A stretch of 64,000 nucleotides of DNA from Eggerthella sinensis (GCF_003339815.1 NZ_PPTT01000012.1:53283-117282); one strand, 5' to 3'; positions 8,815 to 17,954 are shown, counted from the first letter of the stretch. Program-made: numbers and translations. The notes: generated by a model not told the origin, from the sequence alone.

Positions 8815-9446
8815 GCCCTCTGCGCCCCTTCCCCGTCGCTGCCGGCGGCCGCACGCTGCGACGCCGCGCCCTGCGCGAAGGCGAGGCCCGCGCGGAACGC
8901 CGCCTGGTTGGCTTCGACCGTCTTCGGCGGCACGCGGCGCGCGATGACGCGCTCCCACGCATCCTGCGCGAAGTCGAGGCGCGTGGCAAGCGCGCCCAGC
9001 AGCACGACGTTCACCGACTTCGGCGAACCCACCTCAGTTGCGATCTGGCTCGCCGGAATGAGCGTGGCGCCGGCCTCGGCCAGGCGCTCGCAGGCGCCCT
9101 CGGGCATGGAGGCGCGCCCGATGAGCACGGGCAGCGGCTGGATGGACTCGTCGGCCACCAGCAGGTAGCCGCCCTCGCGCACGTTGGGCAGGTTGCGCAG
9201 GGCCTCGGTGGTCTCGAACGACACGACGCAGTCGGCGCATCCCTCGTCGGACACCATGGAGCGCACGGGGTCCTTGCCGAAGCGCACGACGGTGGTCACC
9301 GCGCCGCCGCGCTGCGACATGCCGTGGATTTCGGACACCTTCGCATCGTAGCCCGATTCCAACGCGGCATGCGCCAGCAGGTCGGCCGCGAGAATGGTGC
9401 CCTGGCCGCCCACGCCGCACAGAAGCACGGTAGTCGCGTTACTCAT
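8811..9446 (-). CDS. iorB: Indolepyruvate ferredoxin oxidoreductase, beta subunit
   Basis: A 211-residue gamma-type domain subunit of the 2-oxoacid:ferredoxin oxidoreductase family. The N-terminus is GVGGQGTILAADLLAHAALE, and the typical SEIHGMSQRGGAV segment follows. With IorA it decarboxylates aryl-pyruvates (indolepyruvate, phenylpyruvate) to aryl-acetyl-CoA and reduces ferredoxin. ATG at 9446 overlaps the end of iorA by 8 nt. Its stop overlaps the ATG of the ACT gene. Confidence 0.93.
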   Translation of the reverse strand: MSNATTVLLCGVGGQGTILAADLLAHAALESGYDAKVSEIHGMSQRGGAVTTVVRFGKDPVRSMVSDEGCADCVVSFETTEALRNLPNVREGGYLLVADESIQPLPVLIGRASMPEGACERLAEAGATLIPASQIATEVGSPKSVNVVLLGALATRLDFAQDAWERVIARRVPPKTVEANQAAFRAGLAFAQGAASQRAAAGSDGEGAQRA

Positions 9447-11202
9447 GGGAGCCTCCTTCCGACGAAGATCCGGATGCGGGTTGCACGATGGCGCCGTAGG
9501 CGCAGTACTGGGCGCACTGGCCGCAGCCGATGCACTGCGCGGCGTCGATGAGCGCGTGGTCGTTCGCCGGATCCTTCGCGATGGCCGGGCAGCCCAGCGT
9601 CGAGCACACGCCGCACGCCGTGCAGCTCTCGCTCACCGCGTAGGGGGTCTCGCGGATGCGGTCGATGAGCACGCAGGGGCTGCGGAACACGAGCACGGAC
9701 AGCTCGTCGGAGGCGACGGCCTCCTTGAGCGCGCGGCGCACGGCTTTCGCATCGTTCGGGTCGATGGTGCGCACGTCCTCCACGCCGATGGCGCGCACGA
9801 CGCCCTCGAGATCGAGCTCGCGCGAGGGGCGCTTCTGCAGCGTCTCGCCGTTGAAGGGGTTGCCCTGGCGGCCCGTCATGGCCGTCGTGCGGTTGTCGAG
9901 CACGCAGACGGTGCCCGCGCCCTGGTTGTACACGGTGGAGATGAGCGCCGACAGGCCCGAGTGCGCGAACGTAGAGTCGCCGATGACGCCCACGACGGGG
10001 CGATGGTCGGTGCCCGCCCACGCCAGCTCGAAGCCGTGCGACATGCTCACCGAAGCGCCCATGTCGATGGTGGTGTCCATGGCCGACAGCGGCGGCAGCG
10101 CGCCGAGCGTGTAGCAGCCGATGTCGCCCGTGACGACGGCCTTCATGCGCGCGAGCTCCTTGAACACGAGACGGTGCGGGCATCCTGCGCACAGCGCCGG
10201 CGGGCGGCCGGGGATGCCGGCCGGCATGTCCGCATGCGCGGGCGCGTCGTAGCCGAACGCCGCGCGCACGAGGCCCGGCGTGAGCTCGCCGTCGCGCGGC
10301 AGCGGCGCGGCGAACGGCGCCACCTCGATGCCGAGCGCCCGCACGCTCTCGTTCAGGTACTCGGACGCCTCCTCCACCACGTAGAGCGCATCCACGCTGT
10401 CGGCGAAGGCGCGCAGCGCGTGTTCGGGCAAAGGCCACGTGCACCCCAGCTTGAACACGGACGCGTCGGGCAGCGCCTCGGTCACGTGCATGAACGTCGC
10501 GCCGGCGCACACCACGCCCACGGCGCTGCCGCCGCGCTTCACCTCGTTGTAGGGGCAGTCCTCAACCCAGGCGCGCAGCGCGTCGATGCGCTCGAGCTGC
10601 ACCTTGCGGCGCGGCTTCGCGAACGCGGGCATCATGACCCACTTCGCCGGGTTGCTCTCGTAGGCCTTGAGCGCCACGTCTTCGCGCGCTCCGGGCTCCA
10701 CCGGGGTCTTCGTGTGCGACACGCGCACCGTGGAGCGGATGAACACCGGCACGTCGAAGCGCTCGGACAGCTCGAAGGCTTCGCGCGTGTAGCGCAGCGC
10801 CTCGGCCGAATCGGCCGGGTCGAGCATGGGAATGTGCGCCGCGCGGGCGTACCAGTGGGAATCCTGCTCGTTCTGCGACGAGTACATGCCCGGATCGTCG
10901 GCGGCCAGCACCACCAAGCCGCCTCCGACGCCCGAATACGCGGCGGTGAACAGCGGGTCGGCGGCCACGTTCACGCCGACGTGCTTCATCGTGGTCAGCA
11001 CGCGCGCGCCGGCGGCCGACGCCCCGATGCCCACCTCCACGGCCACTTTCTCGTTGACGGCCCATTCGGCGTACACGCCGTCCTTCTTCGCGAACGCTTC
11101 GAGCGTTTCGGTCGACGGAGTGCCGGGGTAGGCCACGCCGATATGCGCCCCCGCCTCCCATGCCCCCTGGGCAATTGCCTCGTTGCCTGACATCAATTCC
11201 AT
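9439..11202 (-). CDS. iorA: Indolepyruvate ferredoxin oxidoreductase, alpha subunit
   Basis: A 587-residue subunit carrying the thiamine-diphosphate and iron-sulfur parts of the enzyme. The N-terminal pyrimidine-binding domain begins MSGNEAIAQGAWEAG and GVAYPGTPSTET. The ThDP-binding region has GDIGCYTLG and GDSTFAHSG. The C-terminus carries ferredoxin-like clusters (CTACGVCSTLGCP; CIGCGQCAQYCAYGA). ATG 11202 was chosen because GAAGGG lies 7 nt upstream. It heads the iorA-iorB-ACT-paaK group and has its own likely promoter (-10 at 11242-11237). Reduced ferredoxin from this reaction could feed the Ech hydrogenase encoded at 18-23.5 kb. Confidence 0.94.
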   Translation of the reverse strand: MELMSGNEAIAQGAWEAGAHIGVAYPGTPSTETLEAFAKKDGVYAEWAVNEKVAVEVGIGASAAGARVLTTMKHVGVNVAADPLFTAAYSGVGGGLVVLAADDPGMYSSQNEQDSHWYARAAHIPMLDPADSAEALRYTREAFELSERFDVPVFIRSTVRVSHTKTPVEPGAREDVALKAYESNPAKWVMMPAFAKPRRKVQLERIDALRAWVEDCPYNEVKRGGSAVGVVCAGATFMHVTEALPDASVFKLGCTWPLPEHALRAFADSVDALYVVEEASEYLNESVRALGIEVAPFAAPLPRDGELTPGLVRAAFGYDAPAHADMPAGIPGRPPALCAGCPHRLVFKELARMKAVVTGDIGCYTLGALPPLSAMDTTIDMGASVSMSHGFELAWAGTDHRPVVGVIGDSTFAHSGLSALISTVYNQGAGTVCVLDNRTTAMTGRQGNPFNGETLQKRPSRELDLEGVVRAIGVEDVRTIDPNDAKAVRRALKEAVASDELSVLVFRSPCVLIDRIRETPYAVSESCTACGVCSTLGCPAIAKDPANDHALIDAAQCIGCGQCAQYCAYGAIVQPASGSSSEGGSHE

Positions 11203-11236
11203 GAGCGAACCCTTCTCATCTGATAACCCACGGGAA

Positions 11237-11242
11237 ATTATA
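11237..11242 (-). promoter_or_regulatory. Consensus -10 element of iorA
   Basis: TATAAT on the minus strand, 35 bp upstream of the iorA start. A TTGACC at 11271-11266 lies 23 bp away, too far for a normal -35 element, so activation by a regulator or a poor -35 is likely. The placement implies a 5' leader of about 28 nt. Confidence 0.5.
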
Positions 11243-11327
11243 CGGCAACGCGCGCCGCCCGCCCCGGTCAAACGATCAAAACCGGGCCGAACGGCGCGCG
11301 TTGCGCACCGATGCTCTCAAGCGAGCG

Positions 11328-11768
11328 CTACTCTTCTTTGTAGACGAGGCAGAACGCGCCGATTTGGATGACGTCGCCCGAGGCGAGACGGCGCGCTTCC
11401 ACGCTGTCGTTGTTCACCCACACGCCGTTGAACGAGTTGGCGTCGCGGATGACGTAGCCGCCCTCCGAGGGCTCCACCGCGGCATGCTCGCGCGACACGG
11501 TCATGTCGTTGAGGAACACGTCGCACTGCGGGCTGCGGCCGATGGACAGCGGCTCGTCGCCCAGCTGGTAGGTCACGCCGGTCTGCGGCCCGCGTACCAC
11601 ATGGAGCGCTGCGGCGGCCTGGGGCGCGCTGTCCACGGGCAGCGCGTCGTCGCCGAGCGACACGGGCTCGAAGCGCTGCGTCGAACCGAGCAGCTTGAAC
11701 CCGCAACGCGGGCAGGCGGCCGCCTGCGGATCGATGGGGTTGTTGCATACGGGGCACATGGTGCTCAT
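11328..11768 (-). CDS. Zinc-ribbon plus FHA-domain protein
   Basis: A 146-residue cytoplasmic protein. The N-terminal zinc ribbon is CPVC...CPRCG (C5, C8, C20, C23). After a linker comes an FHA domain (about 55-146) with GRSPQCDVFLNDMTVSREH and NSFNGVWVN, the residues that bind phosphothreonine peptides. FHA proteins beside cell-wall genes in actinobacteria usually read Ser/Thr kinase signals; no kinase is in the window. AGAGGA upstream of ATG 11768 supports that start. It follows the D,D-carboxypeptidase by 24 nt and ends the pgsA-to-FHA run. Confidence 0.88.
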   Translation of the reverse strand: MSTMCPVCNNPIDPQAAACPRCGFKLLGSTQRFEPVSLGDDALPVDSAPQAAAALHVVRGPQTGVTYQLGDEPLSIGRSPQCDVFLNDMTVSREHAAVEPSEGGYVIRDANSFNGVWVNNDSVEARRLASGDVIQIGAFCLVYKEE

Positions 11769-11792
11769 GGCGTATCCTCTCTGCTATCCGGC

Positions 11793-13193
11793 TCAGACGG
11801 CGGAAGCGGTCTTGTCGATGACGAGCGGCGTCTCGTTCAGGGTGACGGACTGCGCCTCTTTCGGCTGGCCCGAGAACCCGCGGAACAGGCGATCCCACCA
11901 CACGCCCACGCCTTCGAAGAAGTCGGGCGCGCTCACATCTTCGCACGCCACGAGGTCCATGGTGGCTATGGTGGCGTTGCGTTGCTTAAAGGTGATCGTG
12001 CCCACCTTGTCGCCTTCCTTCACGTTGCCGGACAGCTCGTCGAATTCGAGCGACTGGCTCACGTTGCCGTTGAGGTCGAAGATGGTGACGGCCGCCTGCG
12101 GGTCGCGCAGCGTCGCCTTCACCGTCTTGTCGATCCAACCCGTGTGCGCCACTTCGGCCACGACGGGCACCTCGGTGCCGTTCATCGTGGTGGTTTGCGG
12201 GCTGTTGGCCAGCTGGTAGGATATCTCGTGCTGGTACACCCACTCGCACAGGGCCTTCGCGTCGGCGAAGCGCTGCGCCTCGGACGATGAGTTGATGACG
12301 ATGGCGTACAGCTCGCGGCCGTCCTTGTTGGCAGCGCCCGCGAACGACGGCCCGGCCAGCAGCGTCACGCCGGTCTTCACGCCGATGGCGTACTCGTAGA
12401 GGTCGAAGAACCCGTCGGTGGTCTCCAGGTAGATGTCCACCTTCTCGCCGCCGCGCGTCACGAGGATGTCGGTGCTGCCGCCGCCCACGATGGCGCGGAA
12501 CGTGTCGTTGGTCATGGCGTACTGCACCACCTTGGCCACGTCGGCCGCGGTGCTGTGCAGGTTGCCCTCGTAGGCGTCGAAGTCGAGCCCGTGCGGGTTC
12601 TCGTAGACGGTGTCGGTGCAGCCGAGCGCCGCCGCCTTGTCGTTCATGGCCTGCACGAACACGGCCTCCGGATCGGATGCGCCCGCGTCCATCGCACGGC
12701 CGATGGTCTCGGCGATGGCCACGGCGGCGTCGTTGCCCGACGGCACGAGCAGCGCCTTGAGCGCCGTCTCGAGGTCCATGACGTCGCCTTCTTGCAGGTC
12801 GGCGGACGATTCGCCCACGCTTGCGGCCGCAGCCGACACCGTGACGGGCGTGTCGAGCGACACGAGCCCGCTTGCCACGGCGTCGAGCGCCACGACGCCC
12901 GTCATGATCTTCGTGATGGACGCGATCTGCGTGGGGCTCGAGGCGTTGCGCTCGAAGTACACCGTGCCGTCGGAGCCCATGACCATGGCGTACTCGGCGT
13001 CGATGCTCGGGCACTGCGCCACGGCCAGGCCGCGCGCGTCGACGGTTTGGCCGTAGACGACGTCGGCCTTGCGCACGTCGGCGAAGGCGGTGGCGGGCGC
13101 GACGATGCCGGTGCAGGCAAGCGCGCAGGCGAGCACGCACGCCAGGAGCCGGGCGCGCGTGCGGTTGAGGGTATGGGTCAGCGTATTAGTCAA
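11793..13193 (-). CDS. D-alanyl-D-alanine carboxypeptidase (penicillin-binding protein, DacA type)
   Basis: A 466-residue secreted S11 serine peptidase that trims the terminal D-Ala of peptidoglycan pentapeptides. A signal peptide (about 1-38, cleavage near AFA-D) precedes the catalytic domain with all three motifs: S92-ITK, S152-GN and K273-TG. A C-terminal beta domain and an amphipathic end near WWDRLFRGF could dock to the membrane. Start is probably TTG at 13193 (GGAGG 12 nt upstream), overlapping the end of the ACT gene by 8 nt; other rare starts in the signal region are possible. Its operon also carries pgsA and a VanW-like wall protein. Confidence 0.9.
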   Translation of the reverse strand: MTNTLTHTLNRTRARLLACVLACALACTGIVAPATAFADVRKADVVYGQTVDARGLAVAQCPSIDAEYAMVMGSDGTVYFERNASSPTQIASITKIMTGVVALDAVASGLVSLDTPVTVSAAAASVGESSADLQEGDVMDLETALKALLVPSGNDAAVAIAETIGRAMDAGASDPEAVFVQAMNDKAAALGCTDTVYENPHGLDFDAYEGNLHSTAADVAKVVQYAMTNDTFRAIVGGGSTDILVTRGGEKVDIYLETTDGFFDLYEYAIGVKTGVTLLAGPSFAGAANKDGRELYAIVINSSSEAQRFADAKALCEWVYQHEISYQLANSPQTTTMNGTEVPVVAEVAHTGWIDKTVKATLRDPQAAVTIFDLNGNVSQSLEFDELSGNVKEGDKVGTITFKQRNATIATMDLVACEDVSAPDFFEGVGVWWDRLFRGFSGQPKEAQSVTLNETPLVIDKTASAV

Positions 13194-13614
13194 TGCGATA
13201 GATATCCTCCGGTCGTACCGGCTCGAAGCCGGCGGCGGTCAACTTCTCTTCGAGATCGTCCGTGCCCTCCACCTTCAGCACGTCGACGGCCGTCTCCGCG
13301 TTCACGGAGAAGCAGTACCCGTACTCGATGTTGGCGTTCTGCTCGTCCATGAACTCGAGGAGCGAGGCGAGCCCGCCCGGCACGTTCGGCACGCGCACGC
13401 CGAGCACCGGCGTGACGGTGGCGCGGTAACCCTGCGCGCGCAGGGCCTCGGCCGCGGCGTCGGGGGTGTCCGTCAGCATGCGGGCCACGCCGAAGTCGGC
13501 CGTGTCGGCCAGGTTGAGCGCATGCATGTTGATGCCCGCGTCGGAAACGGCGCGGCAGGCCGCCGCGAGACGGCCCTTCTCGTTCTCGAGGAATACGGTC
13601 AGCTGCGAAATCAT
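13186..13614 (-). CDS. Tandem ACT-domain protein 2
   Basis: A 142-residue paralogue of the ACT protein at 8380. It has two ACT modules: residues about 1-68 (QLTVFLENEKGRLAAACRAV) and about 69-142 (RVPNVPGGLASLLEFMDEQN). ATG 13614 overlaps the stop of the upstream ligase gene (ATGA), which fixes the start and implies coupled synthesis. It probably senses an amino acid and acts on the ligase it is coupled to; this is inferred from constant pairing of ACT and PaaK genes. Confidence 0.88.
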   Translation of the reverse strand: MISQLTVFLENEKGRLAAACRAVSDAGINMHALNLADTADFGVARMLTDTPDAAAEALRAQGYRATVTPVLGVRVPNVPGGLASLLEFMDEQNANIEYGYCFSVNAETAVDVLKVEGTDDLEEKLTAAGFEPVRPEDIYRID

Positions 13615-14933
13615 GCCTTCTTCCCTTCTCTCAGGTCGATGATGCGCTTCGCCTTGCCCTCGCTGCGCTCGATGGTCTTCGGCTCGACGATCTTGATGTC
13701 GACGGCGATCTGCAGGTTGCTCTTGAGCTCGCCCGCCAGGCAGCGCTTGAGGTCCTCGAGCTTGCGGATCTCGTCGAACGGGAACTCGGGGACCGTCTCC
13801 ACGTCGAGCTCGACGTGATCGAGCGGGCCCTTGGACGTGAGGATGATCTGGTACTGCGCCGCGATCTCGGGGAAGCTGACGATGACCTGCTCGATCTGCG
13901 ACGGGAACACGTTGACGCCGCGCAGGATGAGCATGTCGTCGGTGCGGCCCACGATGCGGTCGATCTTGCGGTGGGTGCGCCCGCACGCGCAGGGCTCGGC
14001 GATGATGCGCGTGACGTCGCGGGTGCGGTAGCGCACGAGCGGGCAGCACGCGCGGGTGAGCGTGGTGAACACGAGCTCGCCGTACGTGCCGTCGGGCACC
14101 GGCTCGAGCGTGTCGGGATCGACGATTTCGGCGTAGAAGTGGTCCTCGGCCACGTGCAGGCCGTTCGACTCGGCGCACTCCATGGCCACACCCGGGCCCA
14201 TGACCTCGGACAGGCCGTACACGTCGCAGTACTGGATGCCCAGCTTCTTGCGGATATCGTCGCGCATGCTCTCGGAGGCGGGCTCGGCGCCGAAGATGCC
14301 GGCCGAGATCTTGAACTCGGTGGCCGGGTCGTAGCCCATTTCGATGGCCGTGTCGGCGATGAGCAGCGCGTAGGACGGCGTGCACGCGAGGATGTCGGTG
14401 CCGAGGTCCTTCATCATCTGGATCTGGCGCTTCGTGTTGCCCGACGACGTGGGGATGACCGAGCAGCCCACGGCCTCGCCGCCGGCATGCGCGCCCAAAC
14501 CGCCCGTGAACAGGCCGTAGCCGTACGACACCTGGATGGTGGAGTCGGCGTCGCCGTTCACCATGTAGATGCCGCGGGCGAAGCAGTCGCCCCAGTTCTT
14601 GAGGTCTTCGGCGGTGTGGCCCACCACGGTGGCTTGCCCCGTCGTGCCGGAGGATGCGTGGATGCGCGCCACGTCCTTGCGCGGCACGGCGAACAGCCCG
14701 AACGGGTAGGCGTCGCGCATGTCCTGCTTGACGACGAACGGGAAGTCCGTCAGATCTTCGAGGGTTTTGAGGTCGCCGGGCTCAACGCCCGCTGCCTTGA
14801 ACGACTCCTGGTAGAACGCCACGTTGTCGTAGGCGTGCTGCACGGTTTGCTTCATGCGCTCCAGCTGCAGATCGCGCAGCTGCTCTCGGGGCATGGTCTC
14901 GATGTCTGGCTGGTAGTACACCTCGGAAATCAC
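13611..14933 (-). CDS. Phenylacetate-CoA ligase family protein (PaaK 2)
   Basis: A 440-residue AMP-forming aryl-acid CoA ligase with the ATP loop SSGTTGQ (94-100), YGYGLFTGGLG, the adenylate motif YGLSEVMGPGV, YRTRDVTR and CACGRTHRK. Start is GTG 14933, whose GTGA overlaps the stop of the VanW gene. It is clearly paralogous to the ligase at 7004 but sits in a run of cell-envelope genes rather than beside iorAB. It may differ in aromatic substrate; the sequence does not say which. Confidence 0.91.
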   Translation of the reverse strand: MISEVYYQPDIETMPREQLRDLQLERMKQTVQHAYDNVAFYQESFKAAGVEPGDLKTLEDLTDFPFVVKQDMRDAYPFGLFAVPRKDVARIHASSGTTGQATVVGHTAEDLKNWGDCFARGIYMVNGDADSTIQVSYGYGLFTGGLGAHAGGEAVGCSVIPTSSGNTKRQIQMMKDLGTDILACTPSYALLIADTAIEMGYDPATEFKISAGIFGAEPASESMRDDIRKKLGIQYCDVYGLSEVMGPGVAMECAESNGLHVAEDHFYAEIVDPDTLEPVPDGTYGELVFTTLTRACCPLVRYRTRDVTRIIAEPCACGRTHRKIDRIVGRTDDMLILRGVNVFPSQIEQVIVSFPEIAAQYQIILTSKGPLDHVELDVETVPEFPFDEIRKLEDLKRCLAGELKSNLQIAVDIKIVEPKTIERSEGKAKRIIDLREGKKA

Positions 14934-17221
14934 CTCTCATTGCTCGGGACGTCGGATGATCCACCCGCCGTCGCAGCGTCGCCCTTGTCGTCCTCCGTGG
15001 ATTTCGGCCCCTCGACCACCACTTCCGTCACCGGATCGTACACGGAGCCGAATGCGTCCTCGTGCAGAATGGATCCGTCCTCGCCTTTCACCGTGCGAAC
15101 GACCGTGATGCTGCGTCCGTCGGTGCCGCGGGTCTTGACGTAGCTTGAACCGGGTGCGAGCGTCTCGTCGACCGTGGTCTTGGTCGCATAGTGCTCGCCT
15201 TCGCTCCACGCTCCGGTGTCCGTTGATACCCGATACCCGGGATCGACTCCGTACAGTGTAGCGGTTACGGCCCCGTCCACACAAGAAAGACGCACCAAAA
15301 CATCGCTGGCGGAATCGTTTTCCCACACGAGGTCGAGATCGGGCCAACTGACCGCGGCGTCGCGCCCCGTGGGGTAGCTGCCGATGTAGAGCGAGTGGTT
15401 GTGGCGCGTGACCACGGGGAAGCCCGATTCGTACACGGCGTTGAACATGGTGGTGGCCACCTGGCAGATGCCGCCGCCCACGGCGTCGTCGTACTCGCCG
15501 TCGATGATGGCGCCCGCGCCCTTGAAGCCGCGCTCCTCGTTGCACTCCCCCGCCGTGCCGTTGAACGACCAGGTGTCGTTCGGCTTCACCACCGAGTTGC
15601 TGAGCAGCTCGGAGACGAGCGCGATGTTGTGGTTGCGGTTCTCGGTGCCGGCGCCGACGGTGAACTCGGTGGTGTAGCTGGCGATGGTGCCGATGATGCC
15701 GAGGTCCATGGCCTCGTCGAACGGCAGCTCGGAGGGCGCGGGGCCCGCGCCGATGCTCACCTCCACCGGCGCGTCCCCGCCCGAGAAGGCCTTGCCGCCC
15801 TCCCCGAACAGCGCGGCGTCGAAGGCCGCCACGGCTTCGGCGGCGAGCGGGATGGTGCCCGTGCCGTCGGTGCGCACGGTCACGTCGGCGTCGTTTGCCT
15901 CGAAGGTGGCGTGGATGGGATCGCCCTTGCTCACCTGCGCCACGTGCGCGAGCAGAGCCGGCTTCGCCTTCGCCTCGTCCACGAACGGAACGAGCGACGA
16001 GCCTTCCACGCGCGTGCCCACCCAGGCGCCGATGTCGGACGCCGAGGCGCTCCAGGCGGCGCCGTCGTAGGCGAACTGCGCGCCGTCGGAAATAGCGGCG
16101 TTCACGGCATCGCAGGTGGCGCGCGCGGCGGCCTCGTCCACGCGCAGGGGCGCGTACTCGGCATGGGCCACGAACGAGCCGCGGCCGTCGCCGGCGAGGA
16201 ATATCCCGTCGAGCGTGCGCTTGAGCGCGTCGCGGTCGAGCATGGTGCCGTCATGGCCCTCGGTGACGGATGCCACACCGTCGGTCACCTCGATGCCGTA
16301 ATCGACACGCGGGTTGCCGATGGCGGCGTCGATGTCGGCCGCGAGCGTCTCGAGCGCCTCGTCGTCGTAGACGGCGCGCGGCTCGAGCGCGCGCCCCGCG
16401 AAGAGCGCCCCCAGACGCGCGAGCACGCCGCCCTCCTCGCGCCCCACGGCGAGCGCTTCGGCGGCAAGGTCGGCGGCGGGCACGCGCGCCTCGAGCGTGG
16501 AGGCGTCGGCCGTCCACGCCAGCTTGTTCGCGCGTGCCTCTTCCACGGCCAGCTGCTCGGCGAGCGCGGCGTCCTGCGCCGCGGCGGTTTCGTCGGCGAT
16601 GCGGGATTCGGCCTCGTCGTTCGCGTACACGGTCACGCCGCCCTCAGCGAGCCGCGTCCCGTAGGTTGCATCGATGAGGGCGGTCAGCTCGTCGGCCGTC
16701 TTGCCGGCGGCGTCGATCTCGCCCACGCGCACGCCCGGATAGGCCTTGCCCGCGTTCATGCCGAAGTCCACGGCGCCGCCCACCAGCACCACGGCCGCGA
16801 GCACCACCGCCGCGAGCGCGATGCGGCTGCGCGACACGAGGCGGGCGAGGGCGCGCAGCAGCGCGCCGAGGCCCTTGCCGACGAGCAGGAGCACGGACAG
16901 CAGCGCCCCGCCGACGGCGGCGAGCACGCGGCGCACCGGGCCGCCGGACGCCTTCGAGCGCGGAGGTTCCTTCGTCCACACGGAGGGCGCGTTGTACGCG
17001 CGGGAGTCGCGCGGGCGCTGCGCGTTCGCGCGCTTCGAGCCCGCGGAAGCGGAGCGGCCGGAGGGCGTCGACGTGGGAGCGGAGCTGGAACGGCGAGCGG
17101 GCGCATGCGCCGCGCTCGGGCGGCGTGCCGGAGCTCCCGACGGACGCGCGCGTCCGTACGAGTCGCGCTGGGAGGCGGGAGCGCGCCGTGCGTCCGGGTC
17201 TCTCGGCGTCCGATCGGCCAT
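14930..17221 (-). CDS. VanW-family membrane-anchored cell-wall protein
   Basis: A 763-residue protein. Residues 1-105 are a basic, Ser/Pro/Ala-rich cytoplasmic tail. Two closely spaced hydrophobic stretches lie between about 95 and 155, then a long extracellular part. The middle has two repeats resembling the YoaR putative peptidoglycan-binding domain. The VanW domain (about 520-650) contains TWSFNGTAGECNEERGFKGA and the hallmark GGGICQVATTMFNAVYESG, ending in a G5-like segment. VanW proteins are linked to envelope structure and glycopeptide response; biochemical function is unknown. It starts 3 nt after pgsA and overlaps the next ligase gene. Confidence 0.85.
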   Translation of the reverse strand: MADRTPRDPDARRAPASQRDSYGRARPSGAPARRPSAAHAPARRSSSAPTSTPSGRSASAGSKRANAQRPRDSRAYNAPSVWTKEPPRSKASGGPVRRVLAAVGGALLSVLLLVGKGLGALLRALARLVSRSRIALAAVVLAAVVLVGGAVDFGMNAGKAYPGVRVGEIDAAGKTADELTALIDATYGTRLAEGGVTVYANDEAESRIADETAAAQDAALAEQLAVEEARANKLAWTADASTLEARVPAADLAAEALAVGREEGGVLARLGALFAGRALEPRAVYDDEALETLAADIDAAIGNPRVDYGIEVTDGVASVTEGHDGTMLDRDALKRTLDGIFLAGDGRGSFVAHAEYAPLRVDEAAARATCDAVNAAISDGAQFAYDGAAWSASASDIGAWVGTRVEGSSLVPFVDEAKAKPALLAHVAQVSKGDPIHATFEANDADVTVRTDGTGTIPLAAEAVAAFDAALFGEGGKAFSGGDAPVEVSIGAGPAPSELPFDEAMDLGIIGTIASYTTEFTVGAGTENRNHNIALVSELLSNSVVKPNDTWSFNGTAGECNEERGFKGAGAIIDGEYDDAVGGGICQVATTMFNAVYESGFPVVTRHNHSLYIGSYPTGRDAAVSWPDLDLVWENDSASDVLVRLSCVDGAVTATLYGVDPGYRVSTDTGAWSEGEHYATKTTVDETLAPGSSYVKTRGTDGRSITVVRTVKGEDGSILHEDAFGSVYDPVTEVVVEGPKSTEDDKGDAATAGGSSDVPSNER

Positions 17222-17224
17222 ACG

Positions 17225-17878
17225 CTACCCGACGCTCTCCGACGACGCGTCCTTGAGGGCGCGCACCTTGCGCACGGCCACCACCACGTAGTAGACCGTC
17301 GTGGCCAGGGCCAGCACGAGGCCGGCGTACACGAACCAGATGCCCCACGAGCAGGCGGCCGCGTTGAAGCCCGGCAGCCATGCCGCGTCGACGATGCCGA
17401 GGCCGCCGATAAGCGGCCAGTTCAGCAGCAGGCCGGCGAAGCCCACGAACAGCAGCGTCGTGGCAACCTTGCCGGGATAGATGACGGGCACGCGCACGCG
17501 GAAGCGCTTGAGCAGGCAGGCGCCGCCCACGAGCAGCAGCAGATCGCGCACGAGCACCACGAGGATGATCCAGAGCGGCAGGCGCCCCACGAGGAACAGC
17601 CCGCACACGCCGGAGATCATGAGGATGCGGTCGACGGCCGGGTCGAGCAGCTGCCCGAGCTTCGACACCGCGTTCGTGCGGCGGGCGATCTGCCCGTCGA
17701 TCCAGTCGGTGCCCGCGGCGAGCGCGTAGAGGAACGTGGCCATGACGTCGTAGCCGTTGAACAGCAGCACGAGGAAGATGGGCACGAGGCACAGGCGGAT
17801 GAACGAGATGAGGTTGGGCACGGTGAAGATGCGGTCGCTCACCTGTTCGGCTCCGCTGTTCGCATCCTTGTTCGTCAT
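17225..17878 (-). CDS. pgsA: CDP-alcohol phosphatidyltransferase, probable CDP-diacylglycerol-glycerol-3-phosphate synthase
   Basis: A 217-residue inner-membrane enzyme of phosphatidylglycerol synthesis. It has about six hydrophobic helices and the complete family signature D-x2-DG-x2-AR-x8-G-x3-D-x3-D (from TDWIDGQIARR to LLDPAVDR). ATG 17878 was chosen because AAAGGG lies just upstream; the frame stays open further up but crosses a terminator hairpin. The exact alcohol acceptor is inferred. It leads the envelope gene run with the VanW protein and carboxypeptidase. Confidence 0.88.
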   Translation of the reverse strand: MTNKDANSGAEQVSDRIFTVPNLISFIRLCLVPIFLVLLFNGYDVMATFLYALAAGTDWIDGQIARRTNAVSKLGQLLDPAVDRILMISGVCGLFLVGRLPLWIILVVLVRDLLLLVGGACLLKRFRVRVPVIYPGKVATTLLFVGFAGLLLNWPLIGGLGIVDAAWLPGFNAAACSWGIWFVYAGLVLALATTVYYVVVAVRKVRALKDASSESVG

Positions 17879-17917
17879 TCGGCTGCCCTTTCTTCCGCTC
17901 GTCCCTCGACGCAAAAA

Positions 17918-17940
17918 CCGGGCCTGGTTCTCAGACCCGG
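17918..17940 (-). terminator. Terminator-like hairpin in the leader of pgsA
   Basis: A 9-bp stem on the minus strand (CCGGGTCTG and CAGGCCCGG, one G-U pair) followed by five T (17917-17913). It lies only 40 nt upstream of the pgsA start and downstream of a -10-like TAAAAT, so it would fall inside the pgsA leader and could attenuate it. It may instead be a second terminator for the ech operon. Confidence 0.6.
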
Positions 17941-17954
17941 TGGCGCATGCTTGT

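Noticed and set aside
11243..11271. TTGACC as -35 of iorA
   Set aside because: The spacer to TATAAT is 23 bp, outside the working range for sigma-70.
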